From: Cognatiyoonia koreensis
GTDB lineage: Bacteria; Pseudomonadota; Alphaproteobacteria; Rhodobacterales; Rhodobacteraceae
Direction: 5' to 3'
Assembly (NCBI RefSeq): GCF_900109295.1
Contig: NZ_FOIZ01000001.1
Location: 1,798,001-1,862,000 of the forward strand
DNA: 64,000 bases
The notes below the pieces were generated by a model that saw only the letters and a program-made list of their open reading frames with translations, was not told the DNA's origin and searched no databases. Shown here in pieces: positions 8,203-17,124 of this stretch. Position numbers and translations under genes: made by a program. Position 1 is the first letter of the stretch. Each line of letters opens with the position of its first letter.

Positions 8203-9186
8203 TTAATCCGGTCTCACTGGACCAAAACTATCCTCGAAAAAGCGGAACCAGTTCCCGCCCATCAAGGCCGCCACCTCGTCCTTGTCGAACCCGATGTCGT
8301 GCAGCCCATCAGAGATATTGCCGAAATCGCGGTTGTCGCGGAACCATTCCGGCATATCCGGAAAGCCGGGCGCTGCTGCACTGCCTTCGCCATAGTCGAT
8401 CTCTTTTGTCCAGCGCCCCACCCGCATCCATTCCACGACCGAGTCGGGCTGGTCCTGACACAGGTCCGATCCGATCCCGAAGTGCTGGACACCGAACTCG
8501 TCAGCCGCGCGCGCGATCATTTCGCAAAAACTTTGCAGTGTGCAGGCCGACTTGTCTTTGAGGTGATGGGGATAAAGTGAAAAGCCCATCATGCCACCGT
8601 TCTGCGTGACCGCACGGATGACATCATCGCGCTTGTTGCGCAGCGCGGGTTGCCATGCATGCAAATTGGCGTGTGTGATCGCGATGGGGCGCTGCGAAAG
8701 ATCCGCCGCTTGGATCGTCGAACGATCCGCGGAATGGCTCATGTCAATGACCATGCCGACCCGGTTCATTTCCTTGATCACCTGCCTGCCCATGCGCGTG
8801 ATGCCGGGGTCTTCGGCCTCGTAACAGCCTGTCGCAAGCAGCGACTGGTTGTTGTAGCTCAACTGCATGAAACGCGCACCCAATCGGTGCAGGACCGCAA
8901 CTAGACCAATATCATCTTCCATGGGGCTGGGGTTCTGAAAGCCGAAAAAGATCGCGGTGCGCCCGGTCGCCCGCGCCTTTTCCACATCACGCGCCCATGC
9001 ACCTTGAAATATAAGGTCAGGGAACTGTTCGAACCACCGGTTCCACCGTTCGATATTCAGCACGGTTTCGCGAAAATTCTCGTGATAGGCGATGGTGACG
9101 TGCACGGCGTCAACGCCGCCTTCGCGCATCTGGCGGAAAATCTTCTCTGACCAGTTCGCATATTGCAGGCAATCGATCCGGTACAT
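8203..9186 (-). CDS. M19 membrane-dipeptidase-like protein, atypical N-terminus
   Basis: A 327-residue TIM-barrel protein of the renal dipeptidase (M19) family. It has FFGFQNPSPMEDDIGLV, MQLSYNNQSLLATGCYE, MNRVGMVIDMSHSAD, ITHANLHAWQPALRNK and HFGIGSDLCQDQ. The usual N-terminal DGHND zinc motif is replaced: the protein starts MYRIDCLQYANW. Similar motif-poor homologues occur in Pseudomonas beside glycine betaine and dimethylglycine catabolism genes, so a role there is possible but inferred. I preferred the ATG at 9186 over an upstream start at 9243 because the extra residues look unrelated to the family. Confidence 0.8.
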   Translation of the reverse strand: MYRIDCLQYANWSEKIFRQMREGGVDAVHVTIAYHENFRETVLNIERWNRWFEQFPDLIFQGAWARDVEKARATGRTAIFFGFQNPSPMEDDIGLVAVLHRLGARFMQLSYNNQSLLATGCYEAEDPGITRMGRQVIKEMNRVGMVIDMSHSADRSTIQAADLSQRPIAITHANLHAWQPALRNKRDDVIRAVTQNGGMMGFSLYPHHLKDKSACTLQSFCEMIARAADEFGVQHFGIGSDLCQDQPDSVVEWMRVGRWTKEIDYGEGSAAAPGFPDMPEWFRDNRDFGNISDGLHDIGFDKDEVAALMGGNWFRFFEDSFGPVRPD

Positions 9187-9438
9187 CCCGCCTACCCCGC
9201 GCCGTCGGTTGCAGCGTGCTGTGTCTTTGCCATCATTCGTCATTCCCTGCTACGCGATCAGATCCCAATAAGCGTGGCGAATGCGACCGTGTCAAACGTC
9301 AATGGGCCGCAAGTCGGCGGTTTGCATGGCACAACTGGTTATTATCAGGCCTGATTGCACCGTGCCGGATGGACAGCCCAAGGATTGCGCAGGCAAATTC
9401 GTCATAAGGGAAGATATCCCACGTTGACGAGGACACAG

Positions 9439-11412
9439 ATGCGAATCCGCCACGCCCCGACCCATCCGCGCCTGCCCGCTTTGCCGCATGATGCGCGCAG
9501 CATCGCGCCACCTGATCGCGGACCGTTGGGCAAGATCGATCCGCAGACCGACAGCCTGACCGTTATCCCCGACCGCGCCACGTTTGATGCATTTGCGGTG
9601 CGGGACGATGTGCCGGGGGCATTGGGTGTGCGCGAGCTGAAGTTCGTCATCACGGATGTGGGGACAGACGATATGCGGCTGGTCTTTATGAACAGCAACA
9701 AGCATCCGTTGCATTATCATTTCGTGACAGACGTGCTGGGCTATGACCTGTCCACTGCGGAGTTCAACAGGATTACCTATTTTACCGAGGACCGTCAGTT
9801 TCTTGTCGGGTCCGTGCTGGCATTCGACAGCTATACCCGCCCCGATGGATCACCCGGTCTGTACGCGCTGGAATTCTGGCCGACCGATCCGGTCAGCGTT
9901 GCACATGTCAGCCGCGCCTATCGCTTGCTGCGAGATGGCATGCCGTTTGCCGCGGACCTGCTCGCCTATCATCCGTCAGGCGATTTGCAGGAACGGTTGT
10001 TCGCGCGCGAGGCAGAGCGTTTCGCGCAGAACGCCGTGCCGACGGTCGCAACCTCTGACATCTTCGAGTCGATCACCTACAACCCACTGAACCTCGGAGA
10101 AGCTGTCGGGGAACTGCGCGTCCTGAACGGGACAGAGTCGCGACCCGCTGCTGCCACCGATATCGTGATTTACGACCGCTTGCCGAATGATTTGCCACTT
10201 GTCGCCGGTGTCATCACCTCGGCCCCGCAGACGCCGTTGTCGCACGTCAACCTGCGCGCCCAGCAGAACGGTATTCCGAATGCCTATCTGGTAAACGCCG
10301 CGTCCTTACCGCCTCTCAGCGATTTTATTGGCAAGACCGTGTGGATGGCCGTCACACCGGATCGCATCGAAATCAGGGAGGCCACGCCCCAAGAAGTACG
10401 CGACACTTACGATGCGCGACGCCCGGCGCAAGTGACCTATCCACCGCGCAATCTGAAAGCAACCGACACTGTCACGCTAAATGACCTGCCCTTCAGCGCT
10501 AGCGATGCCTTTGGTGGCAAGGCGACGGGTGTCGCCGAACTGCGCCGCGCTATTGATCCGCGCTATGTTCCCAACGGGTTTGCTGTGCCCTTTTCCTTCT
10601 ATCACACGTTCATGACGGTGAACGGGTTGTACGACCAGATATTAAGCACGATGGCCCGGCGTGATTTTCAGGACGGTGAGGTGCGCAAGGACCTGCTGAA
10701 AGCGTTCCGCAGAACCATAAAGGACGCGCCGGTGCCCAACGACATCCGCGGCAAGTTGGATGTCATGCACAAGGCCTTTCCCGCCGGAACAACACCGCGT
10801 TGCCGATCAAGCGCAAACGCGGAAGACACCATCGGGTTCACCGGTGCCGGGCTTTATGACAGCTACACGCACCGGCTGGATGAAGGGCACATCGAAAAAT
10901 CCATCAAGCAGGTCTGGGCAAGCCTGTGGAATTTCCGCGCCTTTGAAGAACGCGAATTCTATCGCATCGACCATCTCACAGCAGCCATGGGTGTGCTGGT
11001 GCATCCCAACTATGATGACGAACGGGTCAACGGGGTCGCGATCACCAGAAACCTCTATTTCGACAACTTCCCCGGCTATTATGTGAACGCGCAGGTGGGC
11101 GAAGACCTGATCACCAATCCGACAGGCGACGAGACGGCAGAAGAGCTTTTGATCATGGAAGACCTGAACGGCACACCTGACCGGCCATACGAGATGATCT
11201 ATGTCCGCCGGTCATCGCTGGTGGGGGAAGGTGAAACCGTGATCCAGCCGGACGACTTGCTGTTGCTGACCGAACAGATGCGCCTGATACAGGCCCATTT
11301 CGCGAAACTTTACGGGCGCACCGACGATCCGACATTCGCGATGGATATCGAATTCAAGGTGGATCGGAACGGGCTTTTGTCGATCAAACAGGCGCGGCCC
11401 TGGGTCGGCTAG
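9439..11412 (+). CDS. PEP/pyruvate-binding dikinase-like protein with His domain first
   Basis: A 657-residue protein. Residues about 1-220 form a domain I do not recognise. The swivelling phosphohistidine domain follows, with VITSAPQTPLSHVNLRAQQNGIPNAYL (His269 the likely phosphorylated residue). After it comes a PPDK-type ATP-grasp domain (FGGKATGVAELRRAIDPRYVPNGFAVP, then RCRSSANAED and GAGLYDSYT). The PEP-binding TIM barrel of PEP synthase is absent. The order His domain then ATP-binding domain is that of glucan water dikinases, so a phosphotransferase on an unknown acceptor is the best guess. I chose the ATG at 9439, which GAGGACACAG precedes. Confidence 0.75.
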   Translation: MRIRHAPTHPRLPALPHDARSIAPPDRGPLGKIDPQTDSLTVIPDRATFDAFAVRDDVPGALGVRELKFVITDVGTDDMRLVFMNSNKHPLHYHFVTDVLGYDLSTAEFNRITYFTEDRQFLVGSVLAFDSYTRPDGSPGLYALEFWPTDPVSVAHVSRAYRLLRDGMPFAADLLAYHPSGDLQERLFAREAERFAQNAVPTVATSDIFESITYNPLNLGEAVGELRVLNGTESRPAAATDIVIYDRLPNDLPLVAGVITSAPQTPLSHVNLRAQQNGIPNAYLVNAASLPPLSDFIGKTVWMAVTPDRIEIREATPQEVRDTYDARRPAQVTYPPRNLKATDTVTLNDLPFSASDAFGGKATGVAELRRAIDPRYVPNGFAVPFSFYHTFMTVNGLYDQILSTMARRDFQDGEVRKDLLKAFRRTIKDAPVPNDIRGKLDVMHKAFPAGTTPRCRSSANAEDTIGFTGAGLYDSYTHRLDEGHIEKSIKQVWASLWNFRAFEEREFYRIDHLTAAMGVLVHPNYDDERVNGVAITRNLYFDNFPGYYVNAQVGEDLITNPTGDETAEELLIMEDLNGTPDRPYEMIYVRRSSLVGEGETVIQPDDLLLLTEQMRLIQAHFAKLYGRTDDPTFAMDIEFKVDRNGLLSIKQARPWVG

Positions 11413-11442
11413 ACCTTCGCGCTTAGCAGATCATTCAGGCAC

Positions 11443-11473
11443 AAAAAAACCCGCGCCTGACGGTGCGGGTTTG
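11443..11473 (-). terminator. Hairpin terminator after rpmG, possibly bidirectional
   Basis: Arms AAACCCGC and GCGGGTTT enclose a 10-base loop. On the minus strand the stem is followed by a run of seven T residues, as expected for termination of rpmG. On the plus strand it lies 30-60 bases after the dikinase-like gene and may serve that as well. Confidence 0.85.
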
Positions 11474-11494
11474 TCTGCATCAAAGGCGATCAAC

Positions 11495-11662
11495 TTACTT
11501 GATCTTGCCTTCCTTGTATTCGACGTGCTTGCGCACAACGGGGTCATATTTCTTGACGACCATCTTTTCTGTCATCGTGCGCGCGTTCTTCTTCGTCACG
11601 TAAAAGTGGCCCGTTCCCGCGCTTGAGTTCAGGCGGATTTTGATCGTGGTTGGCTTCGCCAT
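11495..11662 (-). CDS. rpmG: 50S ribosomal protein L33
   Basis: A 55-residue basic ribosomal protein: [18 protein letters not shown], then [11 protein letters not shown], then a lysine-rich tail ending EYKEGKIK. It fits the usual L33 length. It has no CxxC pairs, so it is the zinc-free form. A monocistronic gene with its own hairpin terminator. It lies opposite the dikinase-like gene. Confidence 0.96.
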   Translation of the reverse strand: MAKPTTIKIRLNSSAGTGHFYVTKKNARTMTEKMVVKKYDPVVRKHVEYKEGKIK

Positions 11663-11759
11663 GTCAGTGTCTCCAGCTCGCGGGCAAAAGATGCGGCCAC
11701 GCGTGAAATTCCGTTAGAAGCTGCCTTTTACGCGGGATCAGCCATGAGTCAACCGCTAT

Positions 11760-12263
11760 TTAGAGAAGCTGCACCCCTGCCGCCGCGTCCCGGCGCGCAT
11801 TCAGTTCCGCTTTGATCGTGTCGAACGCCGTCTTGTCGGCCAAATAGCTTTTGGTGATGTTCAGCTTGCCGCCCTTGTGGGCGATAACAAGCATCTTCTG
11901 TCCGAACACATCCTCGGTCCGAAGCTTATCTATGTCGGCATAGTTCACAGTGATGACGGTCTTGCTGATCGGCGCTTTCGGGGCCTGCATCTGCGTTGCA
12001 CCAAGCTTGATCTGACGCGGTGTCTGCAACATGCGCACCAGTCCGTAGACACCGAAGACAGCCAAACCCGCCATGAACACAGCAAAGAACCACGCCAGCG
12101 CCGTGGCCTCCAGCCCAGAAGCACTCACCCCGAGAAAACCCAGCCGCAAATCATCCTCGGAAAGCGCCATGTAAACAAACACGGCCGCACAGACGGCCCC
12201 GAATAAGATCAAGAAGATCATCACAAACGGACGGTTCTTGTAATTGAATGTCAGGTCTTGCAT
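11760..12263 (-). CDS. Two-helix membrane protein with C-terminal PH-like domain (paralogue B)
   Basis: A 167-residue protein that begins MQDLTFNYKNRPFVMIFLILFG. Two transmembrane segments (about 13-32 and 52-80) are followed by a soluble part with KLGATQMQAPKAPISKTVITVNYADIDKL and MLVIAHKGGKLNITKSYL. It aligns along its length with the gene immediately upstream, so the pair is a tandem duplication. The soluble part resembles a short PH-like or bPH fold; that is a guess. Function unknown. Confidence 0.72.
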   Translation of the reverse strand: MQDLTFNYKNRPFVMIFLILFGAVCAAVFVYMALSEDDLRLGFLGVSASGLEATALAWFFAVFMAGLAVFGVYGLVRMLQTPRQIKLGATQMQAPKAPISKTVITVNYADIDKLRTEDVFGQKMLVIAHKGGKLNITKSYLADKTAFDTIKAELNARRDAAAGVQLL

Positions 12264-12272
12264 CGGCTTATC

Positions 12273-12767
12273 CTAGGTGCGCCGGGCAGCAGCCCAGCGT
12301 GTCATTAATTCGCTTTCGATCTGTGTAAACGCATCCGCACTGGGAAGGTAAAGACGCGGAATGCGGATTTCGCCGCCGGTGTGACTGATTACCAGAATTG
12401 TATCCCTGAAAATCCGTTGGCGAGCGATGTCGGTGATCTGCTCATAAGGCACAGTGACCATCCGTCGGCTCAGCGGCACTTTCGGTGCCCGCAAGGCTGT
12501 CGGCCCCAGCGACACTTCGCGCACATTGCGCCGAAAGCCGATCAGGATACGCAGCCCAAGGCCCGCGATGACAAGCATAAGCGCCACAATCAGCCAAATC
12601 AGGGTGGTGGCCTGCCAGCCGGTCAGCGTGCCGCCAAAAAGGTCGAATTCCGGGTTATCTTCTGCAATCGCGAACCATGCGAACACAGCGGCCAACGCCA
12701 AACCGATCACGATGGTGATGATCGCCGAAAAGGGCCGGTTCGAATACGTGAAGGTCAGGTCTGGCAT
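12273..12767 (-). CDS. Two-helix membrane protein with C-terminal PH-like domain (paralogue A)
   Basis: A 164-residue protein that begins MPDLTFTYSNRPFSAIITIVIG. It has two membrane helices and a soluble C-terminal part (SLGPTALRAPKVPLSRRMVTVPYEQITDI, ILVISHTGGEIRIPRLYLP). The N-terminus and the APKxPxS segment match paralogue B, which starts 9 bases downstream, so they form one operon. I chose the ATG at 12767; a longer open frame runs back into the RNase P RNA gene and is not real. Function unknown; a homo- or hetero-oligomeric pair in the membrane is possible. Confidence 0.72.
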   Translation of the reverse strand: MPDLTFTYSNRPFSAIITIVIGLALAAVFAWFAIAEDNPEFDLFGGTLTGWQATTLIWLIVALMLVIAGLGLRILIGFRRNVREVSLGPTALRAPKVPLSRRMVTVPYEQITDIARQRIFRDTILVISHTGGEIRIPRLYLPSADAFTQIESELMTRWAAARRT

Positions 12768-12822
12768 GACGGCTCCGCTGGCGTTTGTGCATGTGAAGCA
12801 CAGTTTGGCGGTTGGCAAAAGT

Positions 12823-13196
12823 GCGCGGATGGCCTGTAAGCCGGATTCTGTCCCCCGTGTTGCCACGGATGGATGATCATTCATCTGGACGCGCTGTTGC
12901 CAACGTGCCTCTAGCTGCCAACCCGGATCTGCTGGGGTGCAAGCCACCCCGCCCGAAGGCACGCGATCCCTATTTGGCATTGCTCCCGGTGGGGCTTGCC
13001 GTGCCGCTTCGGTTGCCCGTCGCGCGGTGGGCTCTTACCCCACCGTTTCACCTTGACCCTGCATGCAAGGCCGTCTGTTTTCTGTGGCGCTTTCCCTGGG
13101 GTTGCCCCCGCCGGGCGTTACCCGGCACCGTGCTTTACTGGAGTCCGGACTTTCCTCGACCCGTTACCGGCCCGCGATCATCCAGCCATCCGCGCG
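12823..13196 (-). ncRNA. rnpB: RNase P RNA (bacterial type A)
   Basis: The minus strand carries GAGGAAAGTCCGGACTCC (P4 region) near the 5' end, and its 3' part ends with CAGAATCCGGCTTACAGGCC. The ends pair as helix P1 (GCGCGGATGGC with GCCATCCGCGC). The length is about 374 bases. This is the catalytic RNA that matures tRNA 5' ends. The open frames across it on both strands are spurious. Ends are approximate to a few bases. Confidence 0.95.
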
Positions 13197-13205
13197 ATTG
13201 CCCGC

Positions 13206-13928
13206 TTAGACCCAAGTGGCATTTGCGTCAACGGGGAAGCGCGCGGCAAGGTCAGCGATCATGCCCGCGTCTGTTTCATCCAGCGGTCCGTCGGCATGCG
13301 GGCGAAATCGCAGACGAAAGGTCTGCAACAGAAGATCGGGATCATCCGTCGCGCGATAGCCAAAAGCGTGCATGTTCGCGGTAAATTGCGCAGTGTCGCC
13401 GTCTGCTTTCTCGGGCCAGACCGCGTGACCCTCACGTGCCAAGCGGTTCCAGTCAAAGCGCGGACCGGGGTCGATCTTGCGCCCCGGTGCCATGTCGGAA
13501 TGGCCGATCACGCGTTCGGGGCGCATGTCCCAGCGCGCCTTGATGCCTTTGAGGAGTTCTTGCAACGCATCCATCTGCGGCGCGGAAAAGGGACAATTTC
13601 CGGGGTTCGCAAGTTCGATCCCGATCGAACGGCTGTTCACATCCGTCACACTCCCCCATTGCCCCGCACCGGCATGCCAGGCTCGCAAATCTTCGGGCAC
13701 GAGGGAAAGAACCTCACCGTCTTCGGCGATCAGATAATGGGCCGAAACCTCTGTTTGCGGATCACACAAGGTTTTCAGTGCAGCTTTGGCCGATTGCATC
13801 GCCGTGTAATGAATAACGACTATATCAGGACGCGCGCCATTCCGGCGCGGTCCGCAATTGGGCGAAGTGTGGGTGGTCAGCCTCAGCGGCCAGCCGCCAG
13901 AAGAAAGGGTGCCGGATCCCAACCGCAA
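13206..13928 (-). CDS. N-acetylmuramoyl-L-alanine amidase, AmpD type
   Basis: About 240 residues with an amidase_2 domain: IVVIHYTAMQSAKAA (first zinc His), SAHYLIAEDGEVLSLVPEDLRAWHAG (second region), SIGIELANPG and GHSDMAPGRKIDPGP (final His and Asp). It lacks a signal peptide, so it would act in the cytoplasm on recycled anhydro-muropeptides. No ATG is available; the start shown is TTG at 13928, with another TTG at 13922. It overlaps the end of the upstream lipoprotein gene. It is followed immediately by rnpB. Confidence 0.87.
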   Translation of the reverse strand: MRLGSGTLSSGGWPLRLTTHTSPNCGPRRNGARPDIVVIHYTAMQSAKAALKTLCDPQTEVSAHYLIAEDGEVLSLVPEDLRAWHAGAGQWGSVTDVNSRSIGIELANPGNCPFSAPQMDALQELLKGIKARWDMRPERVIGHSDMAPGRKIDPGPRFDWNRLAREGHAVWPEKADGDTAQFTANMHAFGYRATDDPDLLLQTFRLRFRPHADGPLDETDAGMIADLAARFPVDANATWV

Positions 13929-14584
13929 GCGAATCCGTCCCCGTCAGGATCGATCCCGCGCGGATCGCGTTCGGGGCCACCACGTGCCAGGAAATCACGC
14001 TGTGCGGCATCCGGGTTATTGTAGGAGGCACAGTTGCGCTGGAACCGGGCCTGACCGGACAAAAGCGAACGGGAGTACCATTCCTGCCCTTTGGCATTCG
14101 GCGCGTTCAGCGCGTAGGCCACGATGTTTGGTCCTGTCGTGGTTGGACGTGCCGGAATAGCGGTCGGTTCGACAACCTGGCGGACAGCGGCCTGTTCCTG
14201 GCGGCGCTGCGCGTCAGATTCAATCGTTTCGCGTGATGCAACGGCGGAAAAGTCGTTTTCGTCCGAAATACCGGGGTTGTTTACATCTGCGGGTGCGGGG
14301 GCGGCACCGGCAAGGTTTGTCACCGACAAGGGAGCGCCGACATCACCACCACCGTTCTGGCCAATGCCGGCCGCACGCAGGTCAGAGCTTGGGATCGCCT
14401 GTGTCTGCACACTTGGCGGTTGCGGCAGCGGTGTGCCGTTCAAGGCGGCTTCACGGCGGGCCTGCTGCAAGGCAAAGTCCTCTGGCGCGCCGAAACCGAT
14501 CCCTTCCCCGCTGTCGGGGACAGTTGGTGGCGCACACGCGGCAAGGGTTGCGATCAACCCGGCAATGGCTAGACAGTTCTTCAC
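13883..14584 (-). CDS. Lipoprotein with C-terminal Excalibur-like calcium motif
   Basis: A 233-residue protein. The start is a GTG at 14584, preceded by GCAGGTATT, giving VKNCLAIAGLIATLAAC with a clear lipobox at the cysteine. A low-complexity proline/alanine region fills the middle. The C-terminal NCASYNNPDAAQRDFLARGGPERDPRG then DPDGDGFACGW resembles the Excalibur calcium-binding motif (DxDxDGxxC). It is probably an outer- or inner-membrane lipoprotein facing the periplasm. It overlaps the amidase gene by up to 46 bases, which suggests a shared cell-wall role. A longer TTG start at 14608 is less likely. Confidence 0.72.
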   Translation of the reverse strand: MKNCLAIAGLIATLAACAPPTVPDSGEGIGFGAPEDFALQQARREAALNGTPLPQPPSVQTQAIPSSDLRAAGIGQNGGGDVGAPLSVTNLAGAAPAPADVNNPGISDENDFSAVASRETIESDAQRRQEQAAVRQVVEPTAIPARPTTTGPNIVAYALNAPNAKGQEWYSRSLLSGQARFQRNCASYNNPDAAQRDFLARGGPERDPRGIDPDGDGFACGWDPAPFLLAAGR

Positions 14585-14620
14585 GGCAATACCTGCGAAT
14601 TCACCCAATTTCGGTGGCGT

Positions 14621-16096
14621 TTACCACCACTTTTGCGGTTTTGCTACAAAACCTGCATCACGTTCCAGCGTGTAGGCGACGTTCAGCAGGTCACCTTCTT
14701 CCCAGGGACGCCCGATCAGCTGAAGCCCCAGCGGCAGCCCCTTGTCATCCAACCCGGCAGGGATTGCGATGCCCGGCAGACCGGCAAGGTTCACGGTGAC
14801 CGTGAATACATCGTTCAGATACATCTGGATCGGGTCCATGTTCTCACCCAGACCGAACGCTGCCGATGGTGTGGCTGGCGTCAGAATCGCGTCGATCCCG
14901 TCGTTAAAGACAGTTTCAAAGTCACGCTTGATCAATGTCCGCACCTTGCGGGCGCGGTTATAATAGGCGTCATAGAAACCCGCAGACAGGACATAGGTGC
15001 CAACCATGACACGGCGCTGAACTTCGGCCCCGAACCCTTCGGCGCGGGTCTTTTCGTACATTTCGGTGATGCCGTCACCTTGGGCCAGTTTCGCGCGATG
15101 GCCAAAGCGTACGCCGTCATAGCGGGCAAGGTTGGAGGACGCTTCGGCAGGCGCAATGACGTAATAGGCGGGCAGCGCGTATTTCGTGTGCGGCAGGCTG
15201 ATGTCGCGGATTTCGGCACCTGCTGCCTTTAACATTGCCGTGCCTTCGGACCACAGCTTTTCAATCTCGGCAGGCATCCCGTCCATGCGGTATTCTTTGG
15301 GAATTCCGATGACCTTGCCCTTGATATCACCCGTCAACATTGCCTCGAAATTCGGGACAGGCAGATCGGCGGACGTCGAATCCTTGGGATCATGCCCGCA
15401 CATGGTTTCCAGCATGATTGCCGCGTCGCGTACGTCTTTGGTCATCGGTCCGGCCTGATCAAGGGATGAGGCGAAGGCCACAATGCCCCAGCGGCTGACC
15501 CTGCCATAGGTTGGCTTGATCCCGGTGATGCCGGTGAACGCGGCAGGCTGGCGGATTGATCCGCCTGTGTCTGTGCCGGTGGCGGCCGCGCAAAGATCTG
15601 CGGCGACAGCAGCGGCAGACCCGCCGGACGACCCCCCGGGAGTCAGGTCACGGTCATCGTTTTTCCAGGGGTTTACGACGTTGCCATAGACGGAAGTTTC
15701 GTTAGACGAACCCATTGCGAATTCGTCCATGTTCAGCTTGCCCAGCATGACCGCACCGGCATCGAACAGCTGTGTCGTCACGGTGGATTCGTATTCAGGC
15801 TTGAACCCGTTGAGGATGCCGGATGCGGCTTGGGACGCGACACCCTTGGTGCAGAACAAGTCCTTGATCCCAAGTGGGATGCCACACATGTCGGGGGCAT
15901 CGCCTTTGGCAATCCGCGCGTCTGCGGCGCGGGCTTGGTCGCGCGCCTGATCCGGCGTATGGTGAACAAAGGCGTTCAGCGCCCCTGCCCCTTCGATTTC
16001 GGACAGATAAGCCTCGGTCAATTCAAGGCTATTTGTGTCGCCCTTGCGCATCGCATCGCGGGCACCGGCAATTGTCAATTTGGTCAGATCAGACAT
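14621..16096 (-). CDS. gatA: Asp-tRNA(Asn)/Glu-tRNA(Gln) amidotransferase subunit A
   Basis: A 491-residue amidase-signature enzyme. The Ser-cisSer-Lys triad is present: [11 protein letters not shown] (Lys), [15 protein letters not shown] (cis-Ser) and [12 protein letters not shown] (nucleophile Ser). The C-terminal [22 protein letters not shown] is typical of GatA. In the GatCAB complex it releases ammonia from glutamine to amidate mischarged Glu-tRNA(Gln) or Asp-tRNA(Asn). Its start overlaps the gatC stop (TAATG). gatB is not adjacent, as is common in alphaproteobacteria. Confidence 0.97.
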   Translation of the reverse strand: MSDLTKLTIAGARDAMRKGDTNSLELTEAYLSEIEGAGALNAFVHHTPDQARDQARAADARIAKGDAPDMCGIPLGIKDLFCTKGVASQAASGILNGFKPEYESTVTTQLFDAGAVMLGKLNMDEFAMGSSNETSVYGNVVNPWKNDDRDLTPGGSSGGSAAAVAADLCAAATGTDTGGSIRQPAAFTGITGIKPTYGRVSRWGIVAFASSLDQAGPMTKDVRDAAIMLETMCGHDPKDSTSADLPVPNFEAMLTGDIKGKVIGIPKEYRMDGMPAEIEKLWSEGTAMLKAAGAEIRDISLPHTKYALPAYYVIAPAEASSNLARYDGVRFGHRAKLAQGDGITEMYEKTRAEGFGAEVQRRVMVGTYVLSAGFYDAYYNRARKVRTLIKRDFETVFNDGIDAILTPATPSAAFGLGENMDPIQMYLNDVFTVTVNLAGLPGIAIPAGLDDKGLPLGLQLIGRPWEEGDLLNVAYTLERDAGFVAKPQKWW

Positions 16097-16383
16097 TATT
16101 CAACCACCTTGGGCACGGCGAAAAACCCCTCGCGAGCATCTGGCGCATTGGCAAGAACCTTGTCCTGCTGATTGCCGTCGGTCACTTCGTCCACGCGGCG
16201 TTTGAGCCGCTGCGGGGTGACGGAAGTCATCGGCTCTACCCCGTCCACGTCGACTTCGTTCAACTGCTCGATAAAACCGAGAATCGCGCTGAATTCCTGC
16301 GCAAGTGCTGGCAGCGCGTCGTCTTCAACCTTGATGCGGGCCAGCTTGGCCACGCGGCGGGCGGTTTCGGTGTCGATGGACAT
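16096..16383 (-). CDS. gatC: Asp-tRNA(Asn)/Glu-tRNA(Gln) amidotransferase subunit C
   Basis: A 95-residue subunit that begins [19 protein letters not shown]. It has [25 protein letters not shown] and ends [20 protein letters not shown], all typical of GatC. It stabilises the GatA-GatB interface. It is the first gene of a two-gene gatCA operon with a one-base stop/start overlap. Confidence 0.96.
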   Translation of the reverse strand: MSIDTETARRVAKLARIKVEDDALPALAQEFSAILGFIEQLNEVDVDGVEPMTSVTPQRLKRRVDEVTDGNQQDKVLANAPDAREGFFAVPKVVE

Positions 16384-16415
16384 GCATGTCTCCGGATACT
16401 TTGTCGGGGTTGCGT

Positions 16416-17072
16416 TTAGCCTTGCTGGGTGCGGCCTGCAAGCACGTGACGCGTGTAAACGTGGATCATATAGCCCAGCATCAGACCGTTAAGACAATGC
16501 CAGATGAAATGTGTGCCCAACGGCAGTGTATCGCACAGGATTTCATCAAGCGATCGGGCGGTGATCGAAACACACAACACCACGCCACCTGTCACGAATC
16601 CGCGCGACACCTGCGGGCGGCGGTTGCGCAGCACATAGGCGTAAAGGAACAGCAGGATCGGCACGGTCCAGTAGAAATTACTGATCCGCACAAAGGGAAT
16701 CTGGTTGAGCGCCGGTACAACAACAGCCGCATAGGGCAAGAAAGCCAATGTACCAAACGCCGCGGCCCAAGCAGGCCATCCCATAACGTCACGGTTCACA
16801 AGAAAGAGGTAGGTCAGGATATAGAGCCCAATAGGCGCAGTATCAGCCAGCGCGGCCCAGACCGTCGCCTCTGTGTGGAACAGGAAGCTGCCGATGCCGA
16901 TGGCAAACAGGATCACGCAAAGGACACGCCCGCCCGTCACCCCTTCTGTGCGCCGCCACATGAAAAGCGCCGCCAGAATGAAGGCCAGATTCGTCACCGC
17001 GTTCAGCGGTTCGGACCAATAGGCAAAATCGGTGCGCTCGCAGTAGCCGTCGATTTGTTGCAACCAGTCCAT
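16416..17072 (-). CDS. Ceramidase-family (CREST) membrane hydrolase
   Basis: A 218-residue polytopic membrane protein with about seven helices. The CREST superfamily residues are visible: the [18 protein letters not shown] segment (Ser and His) and the HxxxH pair in [18 protein letters not shown]-terminal [21 protein letters not shown] is also family-typical. Alkaline ceramidases cleave N-acyl sphingosines; bacterial members may act on other amide lipids. It is divergent from the UPF0173 hydrolase gene (52-base gap). The substrate here is unknown. Confidence 0.83.
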   Translation of the reverse strand: MDWLQQIDGYCERTDFAYWSEPLNAVTNLAFILAALFMWRRTEGVTGGRVLCVILFAIGIGSFLFHTEATVWAALADTAPIGLYILTYLFLVNRDVMGWPAWAAAFGTLAFLPYAAVVVPALNQIPFVRISNFYWTVPILLFLYAYVLRNRRPQVSRGFVTGGVVLCVSITARSLDEILCDTLPLGTHFIWHCLNGLMLGYMIHVYTRHVLAGRTQQG

Positions 17073-17124
17073 TTGCGCCTTTCTCTTTCGCGGCTAATCT
17101 AATCGGAAAGCGAAAGGATTCGAG

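Noticed and set aside
12812-13384. Long open frames across 12.8-13.4 kb on both strands
   Set aside because: They lie over the RNase P RNA, whose P1 and P4 elements are clear; the translations are low-quality arginine/proline-rich sequence.
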